Shown: one piece after another, positions 11,001 through 19,420 of the stretch
How positions within the stretch are numbered: position 1 is the stretch's first letter
Layout of the letters: every line of letters begins with the position of its first letter
Source: an uncultured Clostridia bacterium
GTDB taxonomy: Bacteria; Bacillota; Clostridia; Oscillospirales; Acutalibacteraceae
NCBI GenBank assembly: GCA_944380765.1
Contig: CALWIO010000002.1
Coordinates: 62,001 to 126,000 of the forward strand
Direction: 5' to 3'
DNA: 64,000 bases
Position numbers and translations under genes: made by a program
Notes under the pieces: model-generated
Told to the model about the DNA's origin: nothing
Database searches by the model: none
What the model saw: only the letters and a program-made list of their open reading frames with translations

Positions 11001-11492
11001 TCGGCTGTAAAAGTCCTCGGAATTGTCAGCTCGGTTACAAAAAAGCGTACAAAAAACGGCGAAATGATGGCGTTCGCTACGCTTGAAGATGTAAACGGCT
11101 CTGTTGAGATAATTGTTTTCCCCAAAAAGCTTGAACAATATTTTTCGCTTGTAAGCGCAGGTACCGCTGTATTCGTTTCGGGCAGACTGTCGGTAAGAGA
11201 GGACGAAAGCCCCAAAATTATACTCGAAAACGCGCAGACGGCAGAAAGCGCTAAGGCAAACGGTGAGAAACGCAAAGGCCTTTTTATAAGGGTAAACAAT
11301 AATTCCTGTCCGGAATACTTAAAGTGTTCGGAAATTATTTCGCAATTTTCCGAAAACGGTGAAATTCCCGTGTATTTTTATTTCAGGGATACGGCAAAAT
11401 ATTTTCCGGTGAGAAAAGTTCAAAACAGTCCGGATTTAATAATAAAGCTTAAATCAACAGCAGGCGAGGAAAATGTTGTTTTGCAAATTTAG
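8064..11492 (+). CDS. dnaE: DNA polymerase III alpha subunit (DnaE type)
   Basis: This is a replicative DNA polymerase subunit of the C family. The 1142-residue protein opens with a PHP domain (HLHVHTEYS at about 4-12). Further signatures are the PGRGSGAG segment, the catalytic acidic pair D397 and D399 (PDIDVDF), the helix-hairpin-helix region near 800-860 and an OB-fold nucleic-acid domain near 980-1050. There is no exonuclease insertion, so it is DnaE and not PolC. In Firmicutes DnaE usually works beside PolC, often in lagging-strand synthesis; whether that holds here cannot be seen. The Shine-Dalgarno site is GAGGT. It is followed by the pfkA promoter. Confidence 0.97.
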   Translation: MSFVHLHVHTEYSLLDGACRLDRLCQSAAKMGQTALAITDHGNLFGAVDFYKTAKKYNIKPIIGCEVYVAARSRFDKVHGIDSERHHLVLLCKNETGYKNLIKMVSSAWVEGFYTKPRIDRELLEKHHEGLIAMSACLAGEIPKHLAAGDYQGAKSAALRYYNLFGKGNFYLELQNHDIPEQSRVNEGLRRISSETGIPLVATNDVHYVEQKDANVQKILICIATNHTVDEENSLEFQSDNFYLKSESEMRGLFADFDGAVENTQKIADSCNFDFEFGKTKLPHFDVPDNISHFDYLRKKSYEGLFARYGSTPDKACTDRLEYELGVINSMGYVDYFLIVADFIDYAKRNKIPVGPGRGSGAGSICAYCMGITSIDPIKYNLIFERFLNPERVSMPDIDVDFCYERRGEVIDYVINKYGADHVAQIVTFGTMAARAALRDVGRAMGLSYAFVDSVAKKIPRSIGITIEKALAESGELLEEYNADEKVKELIDTARSVEGMPRHASTHAAGIVITDKPVSDYVPLARNDEAVVTQFTMTAIEELGLLKMDFLGLRTLTVIDDCVKAVNRYEPDFDIEKIPLDDKKVFALFSSGQTDGVFQCESSGMRSVFMRLKPTGLEDIIAVISLYRPGPMDSIDAYIENRHNPEKIRYKTELLKGILDVTYGCMVYQEQVMQIFRTLAGYSLGRADIVRRAMSKKKHSVMEEERAHFCKGAALNGIDEKTADEIFDEMSSFASYAFNKSHAAAYAVVAYRTAYLKCYYPCEFCAALLTSVLDNADKVAAYIEDCKKNGIKTLPPSVNGSFKNFTADRENRSIVFGLLAIKNLGHDFIDTIISERERNGAYTSFYSFCQRVYGKGFNKRAVESLIKSGALDSLGSNRREMLINLPLIVDELDAAKRRNLEGQIGFFDSQSVSVSPYSMKKADEFSEAELLSLEKETIGLYITSHPMEQYKELAAKLKCDRISDIVNSENDSDSRYVDSSAVKVLGIVSSVTKKRTKNGEMMAFATLEDVNGSVEIIVFPKKLEQYFSLVSAGTAVFVSGRLSVREDESPKIILENAQTAESAKANGEKRKGLFIRVNNNSCPEYLKCSEIISQFSENGEIPVYFYFRDTAKYFPVRKVQNSPDLIIKLKSTAGEENVVLQI

Positions 11493-11501
11493 GTTTTTGC
11501 C

Positions 11502-11530
11502 TTGCTTTTTTATATGATATGTGTTATTAT
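11502..11530 (+). promoter_or_regulatory. Promoter of pfkA
   Basis: TTGCTT (11502-11507) and TATTAT (11525-11530) are 17 bases apart, with TG one base before the -10 element (extended -10). It lies in the 79-base gap between dnaE and pfkA. Confidence 0.65.
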
Positions 11531-11571
11531 ATAGGCTCGATGTGGAAAAAAGTAGTAAAAAGGGTGATATA

Positions 11572-12534
11572 ATGAAAACAATCGGTGTCTTAACAAGCGG
11601 CGGCGACGCGCCGGGCATGAACGCGGTTATCCGCGCCGTAGTCAGATCGGGCTGCGAGAACGGTATGCGCGTTATGGGCATAAGAAGAGGCTATAACGGA
11701 CTTATGCAGGGCGATATGTATGAAATGAATCTCCGCAGCGTGTCCAATATTATCAACAGAGGCGGCACCGTTCTTTATTCTGCGAGAAGCCCCGAGTTCA
11801 AAACCGAAGAAGGACTTCAGAAAGCTATTGCCGTGGCAAAAGATGTAGGAATGGAAGGTATTGTCGTAATAGGAGGCGACGGCTCTTTCAGAGGCGCCAG
11901 AGACCTGTCTTTGCGCGGACTTCCCTGCGTAGGCGTACCCGGAACAATAGACAATGATATTTCCTGCTGCGATTATACAATAGGCTATGATACAGCTATG
12001 AATACGGTGCTTCAGATGGTTGACAGACTCCGTGATACCACAGAGTCTCATGACCGCTGCTCGGTTGTTGAGGTAATGGGCAGAAAAGCCGGATATATCG
12101 CTCTTAACGCCGGAATTGCCTGCGGCGCCACAACAATTCTTATTCCCGAGGTTGAGTACGATTTTCAGCGTGATGTCATTGACAGAATGAAGAGAACCCA
12201 GAAAACCGGCAAAAAGCATTTTATAATCATTGTCGCCGAAGGAATCGGCGGCGTTGAGGAAATGGCTAAACGCATTCAGAACGAAACGGGAGTTGAGTCA
12301 AGAGCCACAATTCTCGGCCATGTTCAGCGCGGAGGCACGCCGACTGTCCGTGACAGGGTAAACGGCAGCCTTATGGGTTATCATGCGGTTGAGCTTTTAA
12401 AACAGGGCATAGGCAACCGCGTTGTAGCAATGCAGAAGGACGCCATTGTTGATTTTGACATCTTTGAAGCGTTGAATATGAAAAAATCTCTTGACCTTAA
12501 TCTTTATAAGATTGCTCACGAAATCTCAATCTGA
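11572..12534 (+). CDS. pfkA: 6-phosphofructokinase
   Basis: This enzyme makes fructose 1,6-bisphosphate from fructose 6-phosphate and ATP, the committed step of glycolysis. The 320-residue length matches bacterial ATP-dependent PfkA. Motifs: the GVLTSGGDAPGMN nucleotide loop at the N-terminus, GGDGS (101-105) and the catalytic TIDND (125-129, with D127). G105 after the GGD motif fits use of ATP and not pyrophosphate. The start is ATG 11572, preceded by AGGGTGAT; a longer frame from 11521 lacks a ribosome site and would add a non-conserved tail. Confidence 0.96.
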   Translation: MKTIGVLTSGGDAPGMNAVIRAVVRSGCENGMRVMGIRRGYNGLMQGDMYEMNLRSVSNIINRGGTVLYSARSPEFKTEEGLQKAIAVAKDVGMEGIVVIGGDGSFRGARDLSLRGLPCVGVPGTIDNDISCCDYTIGYDTAMNTVLQMVDRLRDTTESHDRCSVVEVMGRKAGYIALNAGIACGATTILIPEVEYDFQRDVIDRMKRTQKTGKKHFIIIVAEGIGGVEEMAKRIQNETGVESRATILGHVQRGGTPTVRDRVNGSLMGYHAVELLKQGIGNRVVAMQKDAIVDFDIFEALNMKKSLDLNLYKIAHEISI

Positions 12535-12540
12535 TTTATT

Positions 12541-13032
12541 ATGGCGAACATAATTTTAATCGGAATGCCCGGCAGCGGCAAAAGCACAGTCGGGGTTTTG
12601 CTTGCCAAAACTCTCGGAATCGGCTTTACCGATACAGACCTGCTTATTCAGCAGCGTGAAAAACGGCTTTTACAGGATATAATCGACCGTGACGGGATTG
12701 AGTATTTTCTTGACTGCGAGGCGAACGCGGTTTTGTCGCTTGACTGTGATAATACCGTGATAGCGACGGGCGGCAGCGTTATTTTTCGTGAAAAAGCAAT
12801 GAGCCACCTTAAAAAACTCGGCAGAATTATTTATCTTGATGTTGAGGTTGACGAGCTTAAAAGACGGCTGTCAAATATCAAAACGCGAGGAATTGCCGCA
12901 AAACGGGGTGAAACCGTTGAGGAAATATATTCTGAGCGCGCCGGTCTTTATTCGCGGTACGCCGATTGTACATTAAGTATCTCAGGCGGTACGGCAGAAG
13001 ACGCGGTATTGGAAATTTGCAAAATTTTATAA
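12541..13032 (+). CDS. Shikimate-kinase-like P-loop kinase, substrate doubtful
   Basis: The 163-residue protein has the shikimate kinase fold: Walker A GSGKST (11-16), the acidic pair D31 and D33, a lid region and an ER...Y motif (R133). Three substrate-side positions differ from classical AroK. The arginine expected in the FR..E motif, which holds the shikimate carboxylate, is L57 (YFLDCE). GGG is GGS (77-79). The RPL motif is RGI (116-118). It may still be a shikimate kinase of a clostridial subgroup, or may phosphorylate something else. No other aromatic-pathway gene is near. It starts 6 bases after pfkA with no clear Shine-Dalgarno site, so coupling to pfkA translation is likely. Confidence 0.75.
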   Translation: MANIILIGMPGSGKSTVGVLLAKTLGIGFTDTDLLIQQREKRLLQDIIDRDGIEYFLDCEANAVLSLDCDNTVIATGGSVIFREKAMSHLKKLGRIIYLDVEVDELKRRLSNIKTRGIAAKRGETVEEIYSERAGLYSRYADCTLSISGGTAEDAVLEICKIL

Positions 13033-13039
13033 TAATTTG

Positions 13040-13095
13040 AACGCTTTACGGTTTTTTCTTTGAATGAGAAAATTAGCCGCAGAGCGTTTATTTTT
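13040..13095 (+). terminator. Possible long imperfect terminator hairpin
   Basis: AACGCT (13040-13045) pairs with AGCGTT (13083-13088). Inside this, CGG pairs with CCG and TTTTCT pairs with AGAAAA. TATTTTT follows. The stem has several bulges, so it is only a candidate end for the pfkA transcript before spoIVB. Confidence 0.4.
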
Positions 13096-13161
13096 CCGCA
13101 AATAAAAGCATTTCACCGTGGCAAATTATAAGTGCGGTTTTAAACCGCGCGGAGGTGAGAA

Positions 13162-14409
13162 ATGCGAGTCTTTTTTAAAATCATATCAATAATCGGACTT
13201 TTTATCTGCTCATTGATTTTTTCTTTAATTTATTTCGGCGACAGGATAATACCCGATAATATCACTATTGTAGAAAACAGCGGATATGATGCTCCCGAAG
13301 TTTTCGGAATGAGCATATATACCGCGAAAAGCGAAACTGAATCAGATGTCGTGTCGGGGACTGCCCGCGCTTCATCAGACGAAGCCCGGATCAGTATTTT
13401 AAATGTTATTCCGGTAAAAAATTCAACCGTTGTAAACTCAAAAAGAAAATATGTTTATTTAGGCGGAGGAATTTTCGGAATAAAGCTTTATACAAAAGGC
13501 GTTATTATTGTCGGAACAGATGTGATTGATACCGACGGCGGTGTTGTCAGTCCTGCCGAAAAAGCCGGATTAAAGATAGGCGATATTATTTTATCCGTAA
13601 ACGGTCAGAAAATCGAATCCGTACAGAGTCTGACAGAAATTATACAGGCAAGCTCCGGCAGGGAACTGGAATTTTCAGTTTCATCTGACGGTGAGAACAA
13701 GCAGGTGGTTTTTGCAACGGTAAAAGAATCTTCTTCGGGCAAATACCGGGCAGGGCTCTGGGTGCGTGACAGTACCGCGGGAATAGGCACGGTAACGTTC
13801 TATAATCCCGAAAACGGTTCTTTCGGCGGATTAGGGCACGCGATTTACGATACCGATACGCAGGAAATAATGCCTATGCTAAACGGAGAAATGGCAGAAG
13901 CCTATATCAGCGGATTTTATAAGAGCAGCAACGGCAGCGTAGGCGAGCTGTGCGGAGTATTTACCGGCAAAAGCCTGGGTACTCTGTGCATTAACGGCGA
14001 AACCGGCATTTACGGTTTTACGGACAGCTGCGAACAGGAAAAACTGATACCCGTTGCGGTAAGGCAGGAAGCTAAAACAGGCAAAGCGCAGATTTACTGT
14101 ACCATTGATAAAAACGGACCTCAGTATTATGATGTTGAAATAATAAAAATCTATTCCAATTCGTCTTCTGTCAATAAGGATATGGTAATTGAGATAACCG
14201 ATGAGGATTTGCTCGCTGAAACCGGCGGTATTTTGCAGGGTATGAGCGGTTCGCCGATAATTCAGAACGGAATGCTTGTGGGCGCTGTAACTCATGTCTT
14301 TGTAAACAATACCAAACAGGGATACGCCATTTTTTCAGAAAGAATGCTTGAAACCTCCGTAAGTCAGGAAATGCAGAAATATGAGCAGATATTGAAAAAA
14401 GCCTCCTGA
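13162..14409 (+). CDS. spoIVB: SpoIVB peptidase (sporulation signalling serine protease, family S55)
   Basis: In endospore formers SpoIVB is secreted from the forespore into the intermembrane space, where it triggers processing of pro-sigma-K. The 415-residue protein shows an N-terminal membrane anchor (about 4-24), a PDZ domain (about 115-190, with SVNGQKIES) and the S55 protease domain with H226 (GLGHAIYD) and S364 (GMSGSP), the expected catalytic pair. GGAGGTGA precedes the start. Together with spoIIID, gerW and spoVM it marks the organism as a spore former. In Bacillus it neighbours spo0A; here it stands between an unrelated kinase gene and a terminator. I could not find a convincing sigma-F or sigma-G promoter. 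Confidence 0.95.
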   Translation: MRVFFKIISIIGLFICSLIFSLIYFGDRIIPDNITIVENSGYDAPEVFGMSIYTAKSETESDVVSGTARASSDEARISILNVIPVKNSTVVNSKRKYVYLGGGIFGIKLYTKGVIIVGTDVIDTDGGVVSPAEKAGLKIGDIILSVNGQKIESVQSLTEIIQASSGRELEFSVSSDGENKQVVFATVKESSSGKYRAGLWVRDSTAGIGTVTFYNPENGSFGGLGHAIYDTDTQEIMPMLNGEMAEAYISGFYKSSNGSVGELCGVFTGKSLGTLCINGETGIYGFTDSCEQEKLIPVAVRQEAKTGKAQIYCTIDKNGPQYYDVEIIKIYSNSSSVNKDMVIEITDEDLLAETGGILQGMSGSPIIQNGMLVGAVTHVFVNNTKQGYAIFSERMLETSVSQEMQKYEQILKKAS

Positions 14410-14412
14410 CTG

Positions 14413-14447
14413 AAAAAAGGGTGGGGATTTTCCCCACCCGATTTTTT
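14413..14447. terminator. Bidirectional terminator between spoIVB and the PFL-family gene
   Basis: A perfect GC-rich stem (14419-14427 with 14431-14439, loop TTT) has an A run on its left and a T run on its right. It serves the two converging genes. Confidence 0.9.
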
Positions 14448-14458
14448 ATAAGTTTTTA

Positions 14459-15814
14459 TCAGTTTTTAAGACTTTGAAGCGGAGCCGGTATTCTGCCGCC
14501 GCGGCTTATAAATTTAGCCGGTGAAGCTGTGTTCAGCTTCATAACAGGTCCGTAGCCGAGCAGACCTCCGAAATTAAGAGTGTCGCCGATGTTTTTACCT
14601 ATGGCGGGAATCAGCCTTACTGCGGTTGTTTTTGAGTTAACCATACCTATTGCCGCCTCATCGGCAATAACTCCCGAAAGGACTTCCGCAGGCGTGTCGC
14701 CGGGTACTATAATCATATCAAGTCCCACCGAGCATACGGCTGTCATGGCTTCAAGCTTTTCAATGGACAAAGTTCCGTTTGCCGCGGCGTCAATCATACC
14801 TCTGTCCTCGGAAACGGGTATAAACGCTCCCGAAAGTCCGCCCACATGCGAGGAGGCCATTACGCCGCCTTTCTTTACAGCGTCATTTAAGAGCGCCAGA
14901 CACGCGGTAGTGCCGTGCGCTCCGCATTGTTCAAGTCCCATCTCTTCAAGTATGTGCGCTACCGAGTCGCCGACTGCGGGCGTAGGAGCAAGCGACAAGT
15001 CAACAATGCCGAAAGGCACATCAAGCCTTTTTGAGGCTTCCTTAGCGACAAGCTGACCCATTCTTGTAATTTTAAAAGCGGTTCTTTTTACCATATCCGC
15101 AACATCGGTAATATCTCCGTCGGGAATTTTAGCTATTGCCGCGCGCACCACTCCCGGGCCTGAAACGCCAACATTTATAACGCAGTCCGGCTCGCCGGCG
15201 CCGTGGAAAGCTCCTGCCATAAAGGGGTTATCCTCGGGAGCGTTACAGAATACCACAAGCTTTGCAGGGCCTATACAGCCTTTGTCTGCCGTAACCTCGG
15301 CGGACTGCTTTATAATTTCGCCCATAAGTTTTACGGCGTCCATATTTATTCCTGTTTTTGTAGAACCGATATTTACCGATGAGCACAGCCTGTCGGTAAC
15401 GCTGAGCGCTTCGGGAATACTTCTTATAAGCTGCTCGTCGCCGGCTGAAAATCCCTTGTGAACAAGCGCAGAGTATCCGCCTATAAAGTTAACGCCGACT
15501 GTATTAGCGGCTTTTTCAAGCGTTTTGGCGTAATATACGGGATTTCCTCCGCCCGAGGCGAGTATCATAGCTATGGGAGTTACGGAAATTCTTTTGTTGA
15601 TGATAGGAATACCGTATTCCTTTTCAATATCTTCTCCGACTTTTATAAGATGTTCGGCTTTGCGGGCAATTTTTTCATAAATTCTGCCGCAGGTTGATAC
15701 TGCGTCACCGGTACAGCAGTCAAGAAGCGAAATACCCATAGTTATGGTGCGTATGTCAAGATTTTCATCCTGAATCATATTTATAGTTTCAAGTATATCG
15801 TGGGTGTTAATCAT
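14459..15814 (-). CDS. PFL family protein (UPF0210/DUF711)
   Basis: The 451-residue protein matches the UPF0210 family, which is distantly related to pyruvate formate-lyase-like folds but has no established activity. Conserved stretches visible are the N-terminal [15 protein letters not shown], glycine-rich SGGGNP and the C-terminal [12 protein letters not shown]. No radical-glycine motif or activating partner is present, so a true lyase activity should not be assumed. It follows the small ACT-domain gene by 17 bases. The two are paired in many Firmicutes and Archaea, which suggests the ACT protein regulates or binds it (inference). Confidence 0.9.
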   Translation of the reverse strand: MINTHDILETINMIQDENLDIRTITMGISLLDCCTGDAVSTCGRIYEKIARKAEHLIKVGEDIEKEYGIPIINKRISVTPIAMILASGGGNPVYYAKTLEKAANTVGVNFIGGYSALVHKGFSAGDEQLIRSIPEALSVTDRLCSSVNIGSTKTGINMDAVKLMGEIIKQSAEVTADKGCIGPAKLVVFCNAPEDNPFMAGAFHGAGEPDCVINVGVSGPGVVRAAIAKIPDGDITDVADMVKRTAFKITRMGQLVAKEASKRLDVPFGIVDLSLAPTPAVGDSVAHILEEMGLEQCGAHGTTACLALLNDAVKKGGVMASSHVGGLSGAFIPVSEDRGMIDAAANGTLSIEKLEAMTAVCSVGLDMIIVPGDTPAEVLSGVIADEAAIGMVNSKTTAVRLIPAIGKNIGDTLNFGGLLGYGPVMKLNTASPAKFISRGGRIPAPLQSLKN

Positions 15815-15831
15815 ATCGCAGTTTACCTCTG

Positions 15832-16101
15832 TTAAATTCTGTGCATGGAGTTGAAAATTTCCTCGTGCATTACATGGATTGAAAGAGGCATTTCTTCGCC
15901 AATTTTCGTAACCTTATCGGAAAATTCAGTAAAGTCAACCGAGCATTTTTCACAGTCAACAAGCATTATCATGCAAAACATATCCTGAAGTATTGACTGC
16001 GTAACCTCGATTACATTGACATTGCTTTCGGCGCAGACGCAGGAAACCTTTGCCAGAATACCTACCATATCCTTACCTACTACCGTTATAATCGCTCTCA
16101 T
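15832..16101 (-). CDS. ACT domain-containing protein (UPF0237)
   Basis: This is an 89-residue protein made almost wholly of one ACT domain ([20 protein letters not shown]). It has the usual beta-alpha-beta pattern and the glycine-rich ligand loop KDMVGI. ACT domains bind small molecules such as amino acids; the ligand here is unknown. The start is ATG 16101 because GGAGGTCG lies at 16107-16114; a longer frame from 16140 would run through the ribosome site. It is the first gene of the unit with the PFL-family protein. Confidence 0.9.
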   Translation of the reverse strand: MRAIITVVGKDMVGILAKVSCVCAESNVNVIEVTQSILQDMFCMIMLVDCEKCSVDFTEFSDKVTKIGEEMPLSIHVMHEEIFNSMHRI

Positions 16102-16130
16102 TAAATCGACCTCCGTGAAAATATACCGGT

Positions 16131-16159
16131 ATTTTAACACAAAAAAATATAAATGTGAA
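16131..16159 (-). promoter_or_regulatory. Promoter of the ACT/PFL-family operon
   Basis: On the minus strand TTCACA (16154-16159) is followed after 17 bases by TAAAAT (16131-16136), with an upstream TG that gives an extended -10. Confidence 0.65.
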
Positions 16160-16198
16160 TATATTTATAAAATAACTTAAAAAAAGTTTTAATTTCGG

Positions 16199-16227
16199 TT
16201 GAAAGAAAAGCCGTAATGTAGTAGAAT
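16199..16227 (+). promoter_or_regulatory. Promoter of the PHP phosphatase-ispE-MBOAT-DHHW unit
   Basis: TTGAAA (16199-16204) and TAGAAT (16222-16227) are 17 bases apart, with a leader of about 20 bases before the start at 16253. It diverges from the promoter of the ACT-domain gene. Confidence 0.7.
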
Positions 16228-16252
16228 TTAAGGGTATAGCGGAGGTAATGAA

Positions 16253-17077
16253 ATGTATAAAAATATTGTTGATTTACATGTGCATACTGACAATTCGTTT
16301 GACGGAAATCATTCCGCGACTTTTATCTGCGAAAAGGCGGAATTTCTTGACCTCAGAGCGGTCGCGTTTACCGACCATTGCGAAATTGACCAGTTCAAAA
16401 CAGACAAGGGTTATCCCAAAAGAGTGCTTCAGGGATTTTTTGAGATTTCAAAAGTCCGCTCCGCCTTCAGAGGAAAACTCATTGTTTTAAACGGCATTGA
16501 GTTAGGGCAGCCGGCATACGATACCGCAACGGCTGACGATATAATCTCACACTTTGATTTTGACCAGATTTTAGGCTCGGTTCATAATCTGCGCGGCAGG
16601 GAAGATTTTTATTTTATGGAAAATTTTAACGAGGAAGAAGCTCTTGCCGACCTTAAAGAATATTTTGACGAAATAATCGAAATGCTTAAATGGGGACATT
16701 TTGATGTTGTGGCTCATCTTACATATCCGCTCAGATATTTTTATTCAAAGGCAAATATTACCGTTGATTTGAATAATTTTAAAAATCAGATTGATGAAAT
16801 TCTTAAACTTACGGCTAAGTCAGACAAGGCGCTTGAAATAAATACGGCGGCTTTAAGGCAGCCGCTTAGCAAACTCCAGCCCGAAATTGATGTTATCAGG
16901 CGTTTTAAGGAACTCGGCGGTAAATACATTACCGTCGGCTCTGACGCGCACTACGCGGAGCATTTGGCCGCCGGCATTGATAAGGCTTATGACGCCGCGT
17001 ATAAGGCGGGATTTGAAAATATCGCGTTTTTCCAGAAACGCACGCCAATGCTTATGAAAATAGAAGACGAGGGTTAA
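16253..17077 (+). CDS. hisK: PHP-domain phosphatase, histidinol-phosphatase (HisJ/HisK) type
   Basis: Enzymes of this type hydrolyse L-histidinol phosphate in histidine synthesis. The 274-residue protein starts with the PHP metal motif DLHVHTD (about 6-12), continues with FTDHCE and ends with GSDAHYA, giving the histidines and acids of a trinuclear metal site; the length fits the Bacillus HisJ type. GGAGGTAA precedes the start. No other histidine gene is nearby, so a different phosphomonoester substrate cannot be excluded. It leads an operon with ispE. Confidence 0.8.
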   Translation: MYKNIVDLHVHTDNSFDGNHSATFICEKAEFLDLRAVAFTDHCEIDQFKTDKGYPKRVLQGFFEISKVRSAFRGKLIVLNGIELGQPAYDTATADDIISHFDFDQILGSVHNLRGREDFYFMENFNEEEALADLKEYFDEIIEMLKWGHFDVVAHLTYPLRYFYSKANITVDLNNFKNQIDEILKLTAKSDKALEINTAALRQPLSKLQPEIDVIRRFKELGGKYITVGSDAHYAEHLAAGIDKAYDAAYKAGFENIAFFQKRTPMLMKIEDEG

Positions 17078-17080
17078 AAA

Positions 17081-17956
17081 ATGAAGGTTAAGGCTGCCGC
17101 CAAAATAAACTTGATGCTTGATATTCTGAAAAAACTTGATAACGGCTATCACAGCCTTTTTATGATTATGCAGTCGGTTGATTTGTACGATGAAGTCAGC
17201 GTCGAAAAAAGCGAGTCAGGCGGCATAAAAATTTTTTGCGATAACAGGAATGTACCCTGTGACAGCAGGAATATAGCTTATAAGTGCGCAGAAGCGTTTT
17301 TTAAAGAGCTCGAAATCAAGGAATACTCTGTCGAAATCACAATTAAAAAGAATATACCCCTTGCCGCCGGAATAGCGGGAGGAAGCGCTGACGGCGCCGC
17401 TGTTCTCTATTGCCTTAACAAGATTTACGGCGTTAATCTGACTGATTTTGAGCTCTCAAAAATCGGCGAAAGGGTCGGCGCGGATATTCCTTTCAGCCTG
17501 ACGGGCGGAACGGCGGTGGCTCTCGGCACGGGCAACGTTATAGCGAGGGTAAATACGCTCGGCGGCTGCCGTATAGTGCTCGCAAAACCGCAGCAGGAGG
17601 TTTCAACACCTGAGGCTTACGCTATGTTTGACAGTCTGACAAGGGTAAGGCATCTTGACAGGGTTTCAATGATTGACGCGGTTTCCACGGGGAATTATGA
17701 AAAAATCTGTTCGCTCTGCGCCAATGTTTTTGAACAGGCGGTAGAAGTGCCCAAAAGACCGCATATAAAGGGTATAATGCGCAAATTCGGGGCGGACGCT
17801 GTATGTATGAGCGGCAGCGGACCTACGGTTTTCGGCCTGTTTTCGGACGACGAAAAAGCTCAGAAATGCTATTTGAAATTAAAAGAAAAATATGATGAGG
17901 TTTATATCTGTAACCCCATTGACAGCGGTATTTTGGAGTTAGTTGAGGAGATTTAA
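17081..17956 (+). CDS. ispE: 4-diphosphocytidyl-2-C-methyl-D-erythritol kinase
   Basis: IspE phosphorylates CDP-methylerythritol, the fourth step of the MEP isoprenoid pathway. This 291-residue GHMP kinase has the substrate-side K8-I-N10 motif, the ATP loop PLAAGIAGGSADG (93-105) and the C-terminal SGSGPTVFG motif. It lies 3 bases after the PHP phosphatase and 3 bases before the MBOAT gene. ispD and ispF are about 15 kb downstream, so three MEP genes lie in this window in two separate operons. Confidence 0.95.
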   Translation: MKVKAAAKINLMLDILKKLDNGYHSLFMIMQSVDLYDEVSVEKSESGGIKIFCDNRNVPCDSRNIAYKCAEAFFKELEIKEYSVEITIKKNIPLAAGIAGGSADGAAVLYCLNKIYGVNLTDFELSKIGERVGADIPFSLTGGTAVALGTGNVIARVNTLGGCRIVLAKPQQEVSTPEAYAMFDSLTRVRHLDRVSMIDAVSTGNYEKICSLCANVFEQAVEVPKRPHIKGIMRKFGADAVCMSGSGPTVFGLFSDDEKAQKCYLKLKEKYDEVYICNPIDSGILELVEEI

Positions 17957-17959
17957 GAA

Positions 17960-19408
17960 ATGGTATTTGTAAGCCTGCCGTTTTTGTTGCTGTTTTTCCC
18001 GCTTTGTATGTTCTTTTACTTTTTGGCGGGAGATATAAAATCGAAAAATATTGTACTGCTGGTTTTCTCCCTAATATTTTACGCATGGGGCGAACCGGTA
18101 CATATACTGTTGCTTTTGTTTATGGCGTTTGCCGACTGGGTTTTCGCCCTGCTGATTGAAAGAATATCTCGGTTAAAAAAGCTGCTTTTGGTGCTTGCCT
18201 GCGTGGTGAATCTCGGGCTTATAGGAATTTTCAAATACGGTACTTTTGCGCTTACCAATATAAACAGCATTTTCGGCTTTCCCGAAAATGTTCCGCAGAT
18301 TGCGCTGCCGATAGGTATTTCGTTCTTCACCTTCCAGCTTTTATCTTATGTAATCGATGTTTACCGCGGCGATGTGCGCGCGCAGAAAAAGTTTTATATT
18401 GTCCTTTTGTATGCGAGTCTTTTTCACCAGTGCATAGCCGGCCCCATTGTGCGCTATAAAGATGTTGAGGAGCGCCTGCTTGCCCGCAAGCCGAGCATTT
18501 ATGATATAAATAAGGGAATTAACCGTTTCTGCATAGGTCTTGCGAAAAAAGCGGTGCTCGCGAATACCTGCGGCAAGCTTTTTGAACAGCTTGTAGCCGC
18601 GGATTCAGTTGTTAATACAAGCGAAGCGGTCGCCTTTGTCGCTTCAAAGTCCGCCGTTTCGCTGTGGCTTGGCATGCTTTTGTTCTCCCTTCAGATTTAT
18701 CTTGATTTTTCAGCCTATTCCGATATGGCAATAGGTATGGGCAGAATGATAGGAATTTATTATAAAGAAAACTTCGATTATCCCTATATGTCAAAAAGCG
18801 TGTCTGAATTCTGGCGCAGATGGCATATTTCCTTAGGCTCGTTTTTCAGGGATTATGTCTATATTCCCCTCGGCGGCAACAGAAAAGGGGAGTTAAGGAC
18901 TTATTTTAATCTGTTTGTAGTCTGGGGACTTACGGGACTGTGGCACGGAGCGAGCTGGAACTATGTTTTGTGGGGACTTTATTTCTTTGTGTTTATAGCT
19001 TTTGAAAAAGCGTTTTTGGGAAAGAAACTGAAAAAGCTCAAGGTAATCCCCAATCTGTATCTTCTTTTGGTTGTATATTTCGGCTGGGTTCTCTTTAAAT
19101 TTGAAAATACCGGTGTTATGGCGGCAGTGCTCAAAGGAATGTTCTGCTTAAACGGTAACTCATTCGCTTCTTTTGAGGCATCAACGCTGTTTAAAAACAA
19201 CTGTTTCTTTATAATAGCCGCGGTTATAGCTTCGCTTCCGGTTATAAAAATTCTCGGGGCAATTACAGAAAAGCTGTCGCTTAAAAGCAAAGCTGTCTGT
19301 GCGGTTAGTACCGCAGTTACGGCGGCGGCGCCTGCTGCGCTGATTTTTGTTTCATTGATAAGCATTGTAGGCAACAGCTACAATCCATTCCTGTACTTCC
19401 AGTTCTGA
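17960..19408 (+). CDS. MBOAT family O-acyltransferase (AlgI/DltB-like)
   Basis: This is a polytopic membrane protein of 482 residues with about ten hydrophobic segments. It carries the MBOAT hallmarks RDYVYIPLGGN and the catalytic histidine H329 in GLWHGASWN. Such proteins move acyl groups, usually acetyl, across the membrane onto polysaccharides. GAGGAG precedes the start, and the DHHW protein begins right after it. The pairing resembles AlgI with AlgX/AlgJ in alginate O-acetylation, so acetylation of a surface glycan is the likely job; the acceptor is unknown. No dlt genes are here, so it is not part of D-alanylation. Confidence 0.9.
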   Translation: MVFVSLPFLLLFFPLCMFFYFLAGDIKSKNIVLLVFSLIFYAWGEPVHILLLLFMAFADWVFALLIERISRLKKLLLVLACVVNLGLIGIFKYGTFALTNINSIFGFPENVPQIALPIGISFFTFQLLSYVIDVYRGDVRAQKKFYIVLLYASLFHQCIAGPIVRYKDVEERLLARKPSIYDINKGINRFCIGLAKKAVLANTCGKLFEQLVAADSVVNTSEAVAFVASKSAVSLWLGMLLFSLQIYLDFSAYSDMAIGMGRMIGIYYKENFDYPYMSKSVSEFWRRWHISLGSFFRDYVYIPLGGNRKGELRTYFNLFVVWGLTGLWHGASWNYVLWGLYFFVFIAFEKAFLGKKLKKLKVIPNLYLLLVVYFGWVLFKFENTGVMAAVLKGMFCLNGNSFASFEASTLFKNNCFFIIAAVIASLPVIKILGAITEKLSLKSKAVCAVSTAVTAAAPAALIFVSLISIVGNSYNPFLYFQF

Positions 19409-19420
19409 CGGGTGAAAAAT

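Noticed and set aside
11590-12219. Long open frame (209 codons) on the minus strand across pfkA
   Set aside because: It lies wholly antisense to a perfectly conserved pfkA, has no ribosome site and reads as a shadow of its codon usage. Similar shadows opposite serA, serC, lysA, cdaA, ScpA-region and PrkC genes were dropped for the same reason.
13089-13161. Sigma-F/sigma-G promoter for spoIVB
   Set aside because: GCATT and CAAATTA elements can be found but their spacing is wrong. Nothing matched both elements at the accepted distance.
14459-15814. Pyruvate formate-lyase activity for the PFL-family protein
   Set aside because: The family name is misleading: no glycyl-radical motif or activating enzyme is present, and it belongs to UPF0210.
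16148-16169. AT-rich inverted repeat TATAAAT...ATTTATA between the divergent ACT and PHP genes
   Set aside because: The arms are only A and T apart from the spacer, and they lie in a very AT-rich promoter spacer where such repeats arise by chance.
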